Shown piece by piece: positions 1-6,026 of a stretch of 6,875 nt of DNA; the first letter of the stretch is position 1, and every line of letters starts with the position of its first letter. The position numbers and the translations under genes were made by a program. Source of the stretch: Dehalococcoidales bacterium (lineage in GTDB: Bacteria; Chloroflexota; Dehalococcoidia; Dehalococcoidales; UBA2162); contig NYYM01000006.1 in NCBI GenBank assembly GCA_002685815.1, forward strand, positions 3,997 to 10,871. Direction: 5' to 3'. The notes below the pieces were generated by a model. The model worked only from the letters and a program-made list of their open reading frames with translations, was not told where the DNA came from and searched no databases.

Positions 1-584
1 CCTTTGGTCTCCAGGACGCCGATGACGTGGACGATATTGGCCCCCATACGTATCCGCTGGCCGATAGGGTCAACAGTTTCTCCAAAAAGAGTCTCTTTTA
101 CCTCGGAACCAAGTACAACTACTCTGGCGCTGCGCTGATAATCGTACTCTGAGAAGAAGGTACCGTAGGCAACATCCAGATTTCGTATCTGTTGATACTG
201 CGGGGGGACACCAGTAACCCGGGAATTCGTATTTTCGCTGCCGACAATCAACTGGAGGTTGCTGGTGTAAATTGGAGCTACTGAATCTATGTAAGCGATC
301 TGTTCCGCTATTGCCCCGGCATCTTCCTGTGTTAAAGTTCGAATACTGCCGGCGGCCCCTCTGACTCCCCCAAATCTGGACGCCCCCGGACTGATGGTAA
401 CCAGGTCTGACCCAAGGTTTCCGATACGAGCCATAATATCTGACTGAGCACCCCTGCCAATGGACATCAGGCTGATAACGGCAGCCACGCCGATGACGAT
501 GCCGAGGATGGTCAGGAAACTGCGCAACTTGTGGGTAATGATACCGACCCAGGCGGTAGTCAGAGGTTCGAACCATCTCTTCAT
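1..584 (-). CDS. MacB-like ABC transporter permease, N-terminal part (cut by window edge)
   Basis: Translating the minus strand from the ATG at 584 gives 194 uninterrupted codons that run off the left end. The protein opens MKRWFEPLTTAWVGIITHKL and has a first membrane helix at about residues 20-42 (LRSFLTILGIVIGVAAVISL). It continues into the extracytoplasmic MacB_PCD-type region, with GSDLVTISPG near residues 58-67. This layout is typical of MacB/YknZ/FtsX-superfamily permeases, which work mechanically rather than as classic channels; the remaining three helices would lie outside the window. The ATG overlaps the ATPase stop as ATGA (581-584), and an AGAGGAG ribosome site lies just upstream (590-596), so translation is probably coupled. 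It is the expected membrane partner of the ATPase and adaptor, extruding a peptide, toxin or drug. The substrate cannot be read from the sequence. Confidence 0.93.
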   Translation of the reverse strand, partial: MKRWFEPLTTAWVGIITHKLRSFLTILGIVIGVAAVISLMSIGRGAQSDIMARIGNLGSDLVTISPGASRFGGVRGAAGSIRTLTQEDAGAIAEQIAYIDSVAPIYTSNLQLIVGSENTNSRVTGVPPQYQQIRNLDVAYGTFFSEYDYQRSARVVVLGSEVKETLFGETVDPIGQRIRMGANIVHVIGVLETK

Positions 585-1249
585 ACTTTCTCCTCTCTTT
601 CTACCTGCCCGTCTTTGATATATATGATGCGTTGGCAATGCCGGGCGATATACTCTTCGTGGGTTATCATGACCAGGGTGAGGTTGTTCTCGGCATGCAG
701 TGAGGTCAGGATGGAGATTATCTCCTCACCGGCCCGGCTGTCCAGGTTGCCGGTCGGCTCGTCCGCCAGCAGAAGCGGCGGGTTCTTTACCAGGGCCCGG
801 GCGATAGCCACTCTTTGCATTTCACCGCCGGACAATTCGGTCGGCCGGTGGCCGGCCCTTTCGGACAGCCCGACCTTGTCCAGCGCCTCCAGAGCGGCTG
901 GACGGTCATTTCTGCCCACATATCTCAGGCCGAGTTCAACGTTGGCCAGCGCCGAGATTCGGGATAACAGGTTGAAAGTTTGAAAGATAAAGCCGATCTT
1001 CTGACCTCTTACCTGGGCCAACTCATCGCTGCTCAGTTTGCTAACTTCACCTCCATCAAGGAAGTAACTGCCTGAAGTCGGCACGTCCAGGCAACCCAAA
1101 AGGTTAAGTATGGTCGACTTACCTGATCCTGATGGACCCATTATGGCGACCAATTCTCCTTGTTTGATCTCTATGTTTACGCCATCGAGTACGGTAAGTT
1201 CTCTTTTACCCATGGGATAGACCTTGGTAATATCCTGTAACCGAATCAT
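581..1249 (-). CDS. ABC transporter ATP-binding protein, MacB/LolD/YknY type
   Basis: This is a 222-residue stand-alone nucleotide-binding subunit that hydrolyses ATP at the inner face of the membrane to drive the adjacent permease. All core motifs are present: Walker A GPSGSGKST (about 38-46), Q-loop Gln in IFQTFNLL (about 90), signature LSGGEMQR (about 139-146), Walker B LLLADEP with catalytic Glu (about 159-165), D-loop NLDS and switch His (about 197). The signature has Met where LSGGEQQR or LSGGQQQR is usual, a mild change unlikely to abolish function. GTG at 1252 and ATG at 1249 are both possible starts. GGAGG at 1256-1260 is 6 bases from the ATG but only 3 from the GTG, so the ATG is chosen. 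That ATG shares one base with the adaptor stop (TGATG), and the C-terminus overlaps the permease start by 4 bases. Confidence 0.95.
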   Translation of the reverse strand: MIRLQDITKVYPMGKRELTVLDGVNIEIKQGELVAIMGPSGSGKSTILNLLGCLDVPTSGSYFLDGGEVSKLSSDELAQVRGQKIGFIFQTFNLLSRISALANVELGLRYVGRNDRPAALEALDKVGLSERAGHRPTELSGGEMQRVAIARALVKNPPLLLADEPTGNLDSRAGEEIISILTSLHAENNLTLVMITHEEYIARHCQRIIYIKDGQVEREEKV

Positions 1250-2904
1250 CACCTTCCTCCGCCACCAAAAAATGGAATCCGGATTCTCCCACCCCCGGTC
1301 GATGATTCGGAAGAAGGACTTCTTTGGGAAGTAACCACCTCTTCACCTTCACTGAGCCCGCCGGTTACTTCTGTATATTGAAAATCGCTGATGCCGGTCT
1401 CTATTTCCCTTCCTTCAACCGTGCCGTCTGCCGACAACACTTGCACACTGGTCGTACTCCCTCGAGTTGTAATTGCCGAGTTGGGTACCAGCAATGCGTC
1501 TTTTCTCTCGTTTACTATTATGCTTACGGTGACGGTCAGTCCTTCTCTGAGATGGAAGTCCTGGGGTGGCGTTGGCGGCGCCCGTCTTTGCTCTCCTTCC
1601 GGCGGCGTCTCCCCGGATCCTCTACCAGATGCTCTGTCCGCTCGGGAAGGTCCTTCGCCCGACTGTATCCGCTTCATAAACTCTTCGGCCTGCTCTTGGG
1701 TCATACGGCCTTCGTCAACAGCCTGTTGCAGTCGTGCGGGGAATTCTCCCGAAACAATGTCCGGTGTTGCCTCCGGTCTCGATCCCAGGCCTTCTCGTAC
1801 TACCGGGGCCAGGGATCGGATTTCCACTCGTACTTTGTAGTTTACCACTCCGGATTGGATGGTGGCTGACGGAGAAATGTGGGTGACTTGAGCGGGCAAA
1901 GTAATCCCCTGCATGGCGTCAATCTGCACGATGGCTTCTCCGCTCAGCCTAACCTGAAAGATATCCATCTCGTTGACCAGCACATCGGCTTCAAACTTGG
2001 CCGGGTCGGCAAGCTCTACGGCAACCGTGCCTTTCTTTACCTCGTCACCCCCGTCAACGTTCACCTTGGTGATGAACCCGGAAAAAGGGGATAAGATCTC
2101 AGGACTGACCTCCAGCGCTTCGTCCAGTTCCTGCTGGGCGTTCTTCACGTCTTCCTGAGCATCATCTATGGTAATCTGGGCGTCCTCTATCGCTTTCTTG
2201 GCATCTTCCAGCTTCCCCTGGTTTATCTCGACCTGCAGTTTCTTTATGGCCACACTATCCGAGTCGAAGCCGGACAGCATCGTTTCCAGTTTGGCCTCGG
2301 CCGTATCCAGCCTTGTCTGGGCCTGGACCACTACCTCCTGAAATGCTGCGTACCCCGGGGTGCCTTCGCCGTACTTGGTCCATTTTACCAAGGTTACTTT
2401 CAGATTCTCCTCGGCTTCACCTACATCGGCCTCGGCCACCTTGAAATCTGACAGGGAGTAAGTGGTGTCTGTTTTTTCCAGAGCAATTTCAGTATTCTTC
2501 AGGTTTATTTCCGCCTGAATAAGGTCGCGCTGTTTTGTCAGCAGGCTTCTCTCGGCGGCTGTCTCCTGTCTCTCAGCAGCTGTTACCTGATTCTTCAGGG
2601 CATCCAGTTGCTTGTCCCATTCTGAGGTGTCGAGTTTGACCAACACCTGTCCCTCGTCAACAGTTTCTCCCTCTTCTACCAGCACTTCTTCAACCGTTCC
2701 CGGTATCTCGAACGCCAGATTTTCCTTGAGGGATAACGCCAGATTACCGACAGCGGTAATATCTATCGTCAGGTCACCTCGCTGTATGGCCGCCACCTCG
2801 TTCTCCGAAACTGGGGCAGCGTCTTGTTCGGGAGAGCAACTTAGCGACAAAACGCTGAGGCCTCCGAGTACTAGAATTGTCACTATTAGCTTGGCTATTC
2901 CCAT
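1249..2904 (-). CDS. Lipoprotein efflux adaptor (HlyD/MacA/YknX-like membrane fusion protein) with an inserted helical module
   Basis: This 551-residue adaptor couples the ABC pump to the outside. A signal segment (residues 3-22) ends in a lipobox-like SLSC with Cys23 as the predicted lipid anchor. The first half-lipoyl region is about 60-93 (PGTVEEVLVEEGETVDEGQVLVKL), a long coiled coil runs about 95-265, and the second half-lipoyl is about 271-300 (SPFSGFITKVNVDGGDEVKKG). A beta-barrel domain follows, ending in LREGLTVTVSIIV and LVPNSAI. Residues about 364-448 form an insert in that barrel (see its own entry), and the tail is Gly/Arg-rich (GGGRIRIPFFGGGGR). At 551 residues it is far longer than typical MacA (about 370). 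An in-frame GTG at 3021 would add 39 residues, but they lack a signal peptide and would cover the promoter and operator, so ATG 2904 is chosen; GAAGGCGGGA lies upstream as a modest ribosome site. Confidence 0.93.
   Translation of the reverse strand: MGIAKLIVTILVLGGLSVLSLSCSPEQDAAPVSENEVAAIQRGDLTIDITAVGNLALSLKENLAFEIPGTVEEVLVEEGETVDEGQVLVKLDTSEWDKQLDALKNQVTAAERQETAAERSLLTKQRDLIQAEINLKNTEIALEKTDTTYSLSDFKVAEADVGEAEENLKVTLVKWTKYGEGTPGYAAFQEVVVQAQTRLDTAEAKLETMLSGFDSDSVAIKKLQVEINQGKLEDAKKAIEDAQITIDDAQEDVKNAQQELDEALEVSPEILSPFSGFITKVNVDGGDEVKKGTVAVELADPAKFEADVLVNEMDIFQVRLSGEAIVQIDAMQGITLPAQVTHISPSATIQSGVVNYKVRVEIRSLAPVVREGLGSRPEATPDIVSGEFPARLQQAVDEGRMTQEQAEEFMKRIQSGEGPSRADRASGRGSGETPPEGEQRRAPPTPPQDFHLREGLTVTVSIIVNERKDALLVPNSAITTRGSTTSVQVLSADGTVEGREIETGISDFQYTEVTGGLSEGEEVVTSQRSPSSESSTGGGRIRIPFFGGGGR
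1256..1260 (-). promoter_or_regulatory. Ribosome binding site that sets the ATPase start
   Basis: On the minus strand GGAGG lies inside the last codons of the adaptor gene. Its 6-base spacing to ATG 1249, against 3 bases to GTG 1252, favours the ATG as start and implies translational coupling to the adaptor. Confidence 0.7.
1561..1815 (-). other. Insert in the adaptor beta-barrel domain: helical module plus Pro/Arg-rich linker
   Basis: In adaptors of this family a strand such as VNYKVRVEI normally leads within a few residues into LRxGMTVTVxI. Here about 85 residues intervene (364-448). Residues 389-416 (1657-1740) read PARLQQAVDEGRMTQEQAEE and onward, a predicted helix-turn-helix hairpin. 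About 30 residues rich in Gly, Arg, Pro and Glu follow. The helical part matches residues 86-111 of the secreted protein at 5216-5644. The insert boundaries are judged by eye against known family patterns. Confidence 0.7.
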
Positions 2905-2925
2905 TTTGTTTCCCGCCTTCCATTT

Positions 2926-2955
2926 ATTATATACTTTTGATTGCAGTGATCTGAA
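2926..2955 (-). promoter_or_regulatory. Probable promoter of the adaptor-ATPase-permease operon
   Basis: The minus strand has a perfect TATAAT at 2931-2926, preceded after an 18-base spacer by a weak -35 TTCAGA (2955-2950, 4 of 6 matches). Transcription would begin near 2919, leaving a leader of about 15 bases. A weak -35 fits a promoter that needs an activator, and an operator-like repeat lies upstream. Confidence 0.6.
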
Positions 2956-2974
2956 TTTGCTATCAGTGTGGCTT

Positions 2975-2996
2975 AGAAATGTTAAACAATTGTTAA
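2975..2996 (-). promoter_or_regulatory. PhoP/PhoB-like direct-repeat operator upstream of the efflux operon
   Basis: Read on the minus strand, two 11-base units follow each other: TTAACAATTGT then TTAACATTTCT. This fits the TTAACA-N5-TTAACA pattern of B. subtilis PhoP boxes and the 11-base spacing used by OmpR/PhoB-family dimers. It agrees at 18 of 22 positions with the repeat ahead of the response regulator gene. It lies between the kinase stop and the adaptor promoter, about 43 bases upstream of TATAAT. No terminator was seen in this gap, so read-through from the kinase gene is also possible. Confidence 0.65.
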
Positions 2997-3027
2997 GACT
3001 GTTGTATCTGATAAAAGTCACACCGAA

Positions 3028-4365
3028 TCATTCCGCTACCGGGATCGTGAAGTGAAAACGGCTCCCTTTTCCCGATTCACTTTGGGCATTGATCTTGCCG
3101 CCGTGGGCCTCCACCAGACGCCTTGAAATGGTGAGTCCCAACCCGCTGCTGCCGGTGGCCATGGTGCGGGACTTGTCCCCCCGGTAGAAGCGCTCGAATA
3201 TATTGGGCAGGTCTTCAGCTGGAATACCGTCCCCCGTATCATTCACTGTTACCTCAACCCATTTACCCCGCTTCTCGGCAGTAACGGTGATGGCATCACT
3301 TTTTCCGGTGTGAGCCAGGGCATTCTCCAGAAGGTTGAGCAATACCTGGCCAATCCGCTGGGAGTCGATGTCGACTGGCGGCAGCTTATCAGGCAGGTCG
3401 GCTGACACCGCCAACCCCTTCGCTGACGCCTGGGGCTGCATCGCAGCCACTGTTTGATTGATTAACCTGCTAATATCCTCCGGCTGGCTGTGCATCTTCA
3501 GCTCACCGGCTTCGGCCAGACTCAGCTCTTGAAGGTCGTTAACCAGGCGTGACAGCAGAGACGCTTCTTCATCCAGGGAGCGGATAGTTTTTTCATCCGG
3601 CTCAATTACTCTCTCTCCAATTGCCTCCAGGTAACCCTTGAGATTGGACAGGGGGGTTCTCAGCTCATGGGCAATGTCGGCTACCATATTACGCTGCAGT
3701 TGCTCATCCCGTTCCAGGTTTTCGGCCATCACATCAAAAGCCTGGGCCAGTTCTCCCACCTCACTCTTGTCCTTAATCATTACCCTTTGGGAGAAATCAC
3801 CCTGCCCCAGGAGTCTGGCGGCCGCGGTTAGAGCTCTCACCGGGGACAAAATTCGGCGCGATAGAAAGAAAGTGATCAGCAGGGCGATTACGATGGCCAC
3901 CAGGCTTCCCCAGAGGAGGAGGTAGCTTATCGGTCTGAGAAGCCTTTGGGGTGAGGTCAAATCGCCGGCGGACCTGGACTCAATATAGACCGTCCCCAGG
4001 ACATCTTCATTCCCTGCGACTACCAGGCTCCTGCCCGACAGATTTGTCTGGTATCGGTCACCCAGGAGTTTTCCCTGGGAGTCGGCTATTACCGTTCCCT
4101 CGGCATTGGTCAGCACAATACGTTGCCCTCGCAGAGATTCCATTTGTTCGATGACGGGTTGGATACCCGTCCACTCCATGTGTTCCCGGTAGTGGCTGGA
4201 CAATACCCGTTCGACTCTGGCAGTATGAATCTGACGGCCCCGCGCCTGGAACCGCTCAATTTCACCTCTGGTTGCCAGACCAACAAAGAAGGATGTTGTC
4301 CCCAAGGCTATCAATATGGCCAAGGTGAAAGCCACCAGAAGACGGAAGCGCAAACTATGTATCAC
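3028..4365 (-). CDS. Sensor histidine kinase (PhoR/BaeS/WalK-like)
   Basis: This is a complete 445-residue membrane kinase. Membrane helix 1 is about residues 9-31. An extracytoplasmic sensor region of about 115 residues follows (32-147), containing a stretch that resembles a PAS/Cache-type fold ([20 protein letters not shown]). Helix 2 is about 148-168, HAMP about 169-221. HisKA carries the phospho-acceptor His233 in [18 protein letters not shown], and the HATPase domain has an N box ([11 protein letters not shown], 342-352), G1 DTGDGIP (376-382), F box (FERFYRG) and G2 (SSGLGLTI). All catalytic motifs are intact. The GTG start at 4365 has AGAGG 6 bases upstream and overlaps the regulator gene by 11 bases. 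It should phosphorylate that regulator. The signal is unknown, but the next operon suggests envelope damage or a toxic compound. Confidence 0.96.
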   Translation of the reverse strand: MIHSLRFRLLVAFTLAILIALGTTSFFVGLATRGEIERFQARGRQIHTARVERVLSSHYREHMEWTGIQPVIEQMESLRGQRIVLTNAEGTVIADSQGKLLGDRYQTNLSGRSLVVAGNEDVLGTVYIESRSAGDLTSPQRLLRPISYLLLWGSLVAIVIALLITFFLSRRILSPVRALTAAARLLGQGDFSQRVMIKDKSEVGELAQAFDVMAENLERDEQLQRNMVADIAHELRTPLSNLKGYLEAIGERVIEPDEKTIRSLDEEASLLSRLVNDLQELSLAEAGELKMHSQPEDISRLINQTVAAMQPQASAKGLAVSADLPDKLPPVDIDSQRIGQVLLNLLENALAHTGKSDAITVTAEKRGKWVEVTVNDTGDGIPAEDLPNIFERFYRGDKSRTMATGSSGLGLTISRRLVEAHGGKINAQSESGKGSRFHFTIPVAE

Positions 4366-5050
4366 TGGTTTCCTCTGATAATTTATAGCCGGCTCCGTAT
4401 ACTGTCTTTATGTATTCCGGTTGGCTCTGGTCTGACCCCAGCTTGCGGCGTAGGTTGAGAATATGAACATCGATGGTGCGGTTAAAGCCCTCAAAATCGT
4501 AGCCAAGGGCTGTATCGATAAGCTGTTCCCGGGTGAAGACCCTGCCCGGTTCCTTTACCATAACCCCCAGAAGCCTGAATTCAACCGGCGTGAGATTTAG
4601 AGACCTACTGCCGAGAGAGGCCTCATGTTTACGAAAATTGACCGTCAGTTCACTGTGTCTGATTTCACTGGGCCCCCGCTCGCCGGGAAGGCGCCTCAGA
4701 ACCGCCCGCACCCTGGCGGCCAGTTCTCTGGGGCTGAAGGGTTTGGTGACATAATCATCTGCGCCTGAACTCAGACCATTTATCTTATCCTGGTCTGTCG
4801 TCTTGGCGGTGAGCAGGATAACGGGAACGTCGGACTCGTCCCTGAGGGTACGGCAGACTTCCAGCCCATCCATTCCCGGCAGCATCAGGTCCAGCACAAT
4901 CAGGTCGGGATGGGCTTCCCTGGCCAACCGCAGCGCTTCGGTGCCGTCACAGGCTGTAAGAACTCGATAACCATCCCTGTTGAGGTAGAGCTTGACCAGT
5001 TCCACTGTTTTGACATCATCGTCAACCACCAGGACTCTTTTACTTGTCAC
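4355..5050 (-). CDS. OmpR/PhoB-family response regulator
   Basis: With the chosen start the protein has 231 residues. The receiver domain (about 4-116) has the acidic pair Asp10-Asp11, phospho-acceptor Asp54 in [13 protein letters not shown], Thr81 and Lys103 in KPF. The C-terminal winged helix (about 130-225) includes [13 protein letters not shown], the recognition-helix region [16 protein letters not shown] and the wing [12 protein letters not shown]. An ATG-ATG pair at 5071/5068 would add 7 residues but has no good ribosome site. GTG 5050 has GGAGG 7 bases upstream and gives [12 protein letters not shown], the usual length for the family, so it is preferred. The protein probably binds the TTAACA-type repeats at its own promoter and at two nearby units, acting as a dimer on 11-base direct repeats. 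Confidence 0.96.
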   Translation of the reverse strand: MTSKRVLVVDDDVKTVELVKLYLNRDGYRVLTACDGTEALRLAREAHPDLIVLDLMLPGMDGLEVCRTLRDESDVPVILLTAKTTDQDKINGLSSGADDYVTKPFSPRELAARVRAVLRRLPGERGPSEIRHSELTVNFRKHEASLGSRSLNLTPVEFRLLGVMVKEPGRVFTREQLIDTALGYDFEGFNRTIDVHILNLRRKLGSDQSQPEYIKTVYGAGYKLSEETSDT

Positions 5051-5057
5051 CGTTGGT

Positions 5058-5062
5058 CCTCC
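5058..5062 (-). promoter_or_regulatory. Ribosome binding site that sets the regulator's GTG start
   Basis: The minus strand reads GGAGG, 7 bases before GTG 5050. It lies inside the alternative ATG-initiated frame, so the ATG starts at 5071 and 5068 are unlikely to be the main ones. Confidence 0.75.
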
Positions 5063-5086
5063 GGCCATCATCGTCTCTAACTGAAT

Positions 5087-5092
5087 GTTATA
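5087..5092 (-). promoter_or_regulatory. -10 element of the regulator-kinase operon
   Basis: TATAAC on the minus strand matches TATAAT at 5 of 6 positions. An 18-base spacer separates it from TTAATA, the first half of the operator, which would serve as the -35. The predicted start near 5080 gives a leader of about 30 bases to GTG 5050 but only about 9 to ATG 5071. An overlapping TATGAT two steps upstream is an alternative. Confidence 0.55.
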
Positions 5093-5094
5093 TC

Positions 5095-5116
5095 ATAAAT
5101 GTTAAGAAATTATTAA
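5095..5116 (-). promoter_or_regulatory. PhoP/PhoB-like direct-repeat operator ahead of the regulator gene
   Basis: On the minus strand the units TTAATAATTTC and TTAACATTTAT stand head to tail at an 11-base period, 2 bases before the -10 and covering the -35 position. This suggests autoregulation by the response regulator. The same bases also form an inverted repeat, GTTAA-N7-TTAAC at 5101-5117, but the direct-repeat reading is the one shared with the other two sites. Confidence 0.65.
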
Positions 5117-5148
5117 CTCTATCCTTTTCTTTACCTTGGGACGCTCAT

Positions 5149-5185
5149 AAAAGAAGAGAGGGGATAACATCCCCTCTCTTCTTTT
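5149..5185 (-). terminator. Perfect intrinsic terminator after the secreted-protein gene
   Basis: A 16-base arm (AAAAGAAGAGAGGGGA) is followed by a 5-base loop and its exact complement ending CTTCTTTT. On the minus strand it begins 30 bases after the stop at 5216 and ends in TCTTCTTTT. It is nearly symmetric, so it could also stop plus-strand transcripts. It separates the secreted-protein unit from the regulator promoter. Confidence 0.9.
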
Positions 5186-5215
5186 CCGGCCTGGAAAGTG
5201 TCTTTCTGTTCTTGT

Positions 5216-5644
5216 CTATTCCGTGGTCAGGGCAGGGGCCTTTGAGCCGTGCATTTTGCGCATACCGCGGAATCCGCCTCGACTTTTGAATCCGAATGAT
5301 CCGTCAGGCTTTGACTCAAGCCACTGCCGGTATTCGTCGGCTTCTTCCTGGGTTATCTTGCCCGCATCAACCATCGCCTGAAGACGCTTCGCCAGGGCTT
5401 CAGGACGCTTCGTCAGGGCTTCAGAACGCATATCGCCCTTTGCCTGGGTGAAAGCGTCCTTAAGCTGCTCTGCCGTAACGCTCACGCCGTCATCTGCCAG
5501 AATTGCTGCGGCTCGCTCGTAGATCCCACCGGTCTGGCTGCCATCGCTACCTTCTGTCTGGGCCAGGGCAATCCCACCGATACTGCCCACCACCAATACT
5601 GCAACCGATAGGGCAATAACAAGAAACTTCTTACTTCTCCACAT
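5216..5644 (-). CDS. Small secreted helical protein of unknown function, with a module shared with the adaptor
   Basis: This is a 142-residue protein of no family I can name firmly. Residues 1-28 are a clear Sec signal (MWRSKKFLVIALSV..., ending IALA before Gln29). The mature part has a predicted helix pair at about 41-69 (VTAEQLKDAFTQAK), a short repeat EALTKRP/EALAKRL (75-88), and a hairpin at about 84-111 (KRLQAMVDAGKITQEEADEY). A basic Gly-rich tail (GGFRGMRKMHGS) follows. The layout resembles DUF2680-like proteins and, more loosely, the ITxEQ-style helices of Spy/CpxP envelope proteins. AGGAGG lies 10 bases before ATG 5644. It has its own promoter and terminator, and a regulator-type operator lies upstream. 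A role as a secreted envelope-stress or pump accessory protein is inference. Confidence 0.85.
   Translation of the reverse strand: MWRSKKFLVIALSVAVLVVGSIGGIALAQTEGSDGSQTGGIYERAAAILADDGVSVTAEQLKDAFTQAKGDMRSEALTKRPEALAKRLQAMVDAGKITQEEADEYRQWLESKPDGSFGFKSRGGFRGMRKMHGSKAPALTTE
5383..5424 (-). repeat. Tandem duplication of a 21-base unit inside the secreted-protein gene
   Basis: Two adjacent 21-base copies (5383-5403 and 5404-5424) differ at one position. They encode successive seven-residue units, LTKRPEA and LAKRLQA in phase with the gene, and keep the frame. The near identity suggests a recent duplication that lengthened the helix or linker before the conserved hairpin. Confidence 0.85.
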
Positions 5645-5678
5645 TTCTGCTTATCCTCCTTTTGTTAAGTCTAATCTA

Positions 5679-5710
5679 AGGATAGCACCTGAATATTAAA
5701 AAACGGTTAA
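5679..5710 (-). promoter_or_regulatory. Promoter and direct-repeat operator of the secreted-protein gene
   Basis: The minus strand has TTAACCGTTTT and TTAATATTCAG at an 11-base period (5710-5689), followed 4 bases later by TGCTATCCT, an extended -10 with its hexamer at 5684-5679. The repeat agrees at 15 of 22 positions with the one ahead of the adaptor gene. It stands about where the -35 would be, as in PhoB-activated promoters. The leader would be about 30 bases. Confidence 0.55.
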
Positions 5711-5855
5711 GATTTGAGGGAGGCTGTCAAATGTCTTTCACGGAAACACCCGTCCCTAATATCTCTGTACTTAATTATACAAATGGGAGATAAATATGGA
5801 GGTGAGGCGGGAGCGTTGCCAACCGGTGGCGAAGGAAATCCTCTGAATACCGAAC

Positions 5856-6026
5856 TTAGGGCTGTTCCAGGGATTCGAGGGCTTTCTCATATCCCGCCTC
5901 TGTCCTGTCTCCTATCTTGAGGACAATGTAACGATAAATCTTATCGAAGTACTCCTCGTATATCTCGGTGAAAGCCGTCTCGTCCTGTTGCATGGCTCTC
6001 CGCACGAGGCTCTCTTCATCTTGCAC
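5856..6026 (-). pseudogene. ECF sigma factor remnant (N-terminal region 2 only)
   Basis: A GTG at 6026 opens a 56-residue frame that starts MQDEESLVRRAMQQDETAFT and continues EIYEEYFDKIYRYIVLKIGDRTEA. This is the N-terminal and early region 2 pattern of ECF sigma-70 factors. In intact family members the GDRxEA step is followed by a block such as EDLTQEVFxKALxS. Here GYEKALESLEQP and a stop follow, as if about 8 codons were lost. Nothing recognisable as region 4 follows in any frame before the secreted-protein promoter. The sharp family match, short length and missing promoter-recognition parts indicate a decayed gene. A short product that still binds RNA polymerase cannot be excluded. Confidence 0.7.

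Noticed and set aside
531..983. Plus-strand open frame opposite the ATPase gene
   Set aside because: It is a Ser/Arg-rich shadow of a strongly conserved ABC ATPase and has no family features.
2905..3021. N-terminal extension of the adaptor from GTG 3021
   Set aside because: It would place 39 residues before a clear lipoprotein signal and would translate through the TATAAT promoter and the operator repeat.
5101..5117. GTTAA-N7-TTAAC inverted repeat read as an independent repressor site
   Set aside because: It is composed of the same bases as the 11-base direct repeat, which is the arrangement shared with the two other promoters.
5658..5679. Second TTAGAT-N5-TTAACA repeat upstream of the secreted-protein gene
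   Set aside because: It lies downstream of the -10, over the expected transcript start and ribosome site, and matches the other sites less well; it could be a repressor position but was not counted as an operator.
5714..5920. 68-residue plus-strand open frame
   Set aside because: It has no domain or clear ribosome site, and its latter part is antisense to the sigma remnant.
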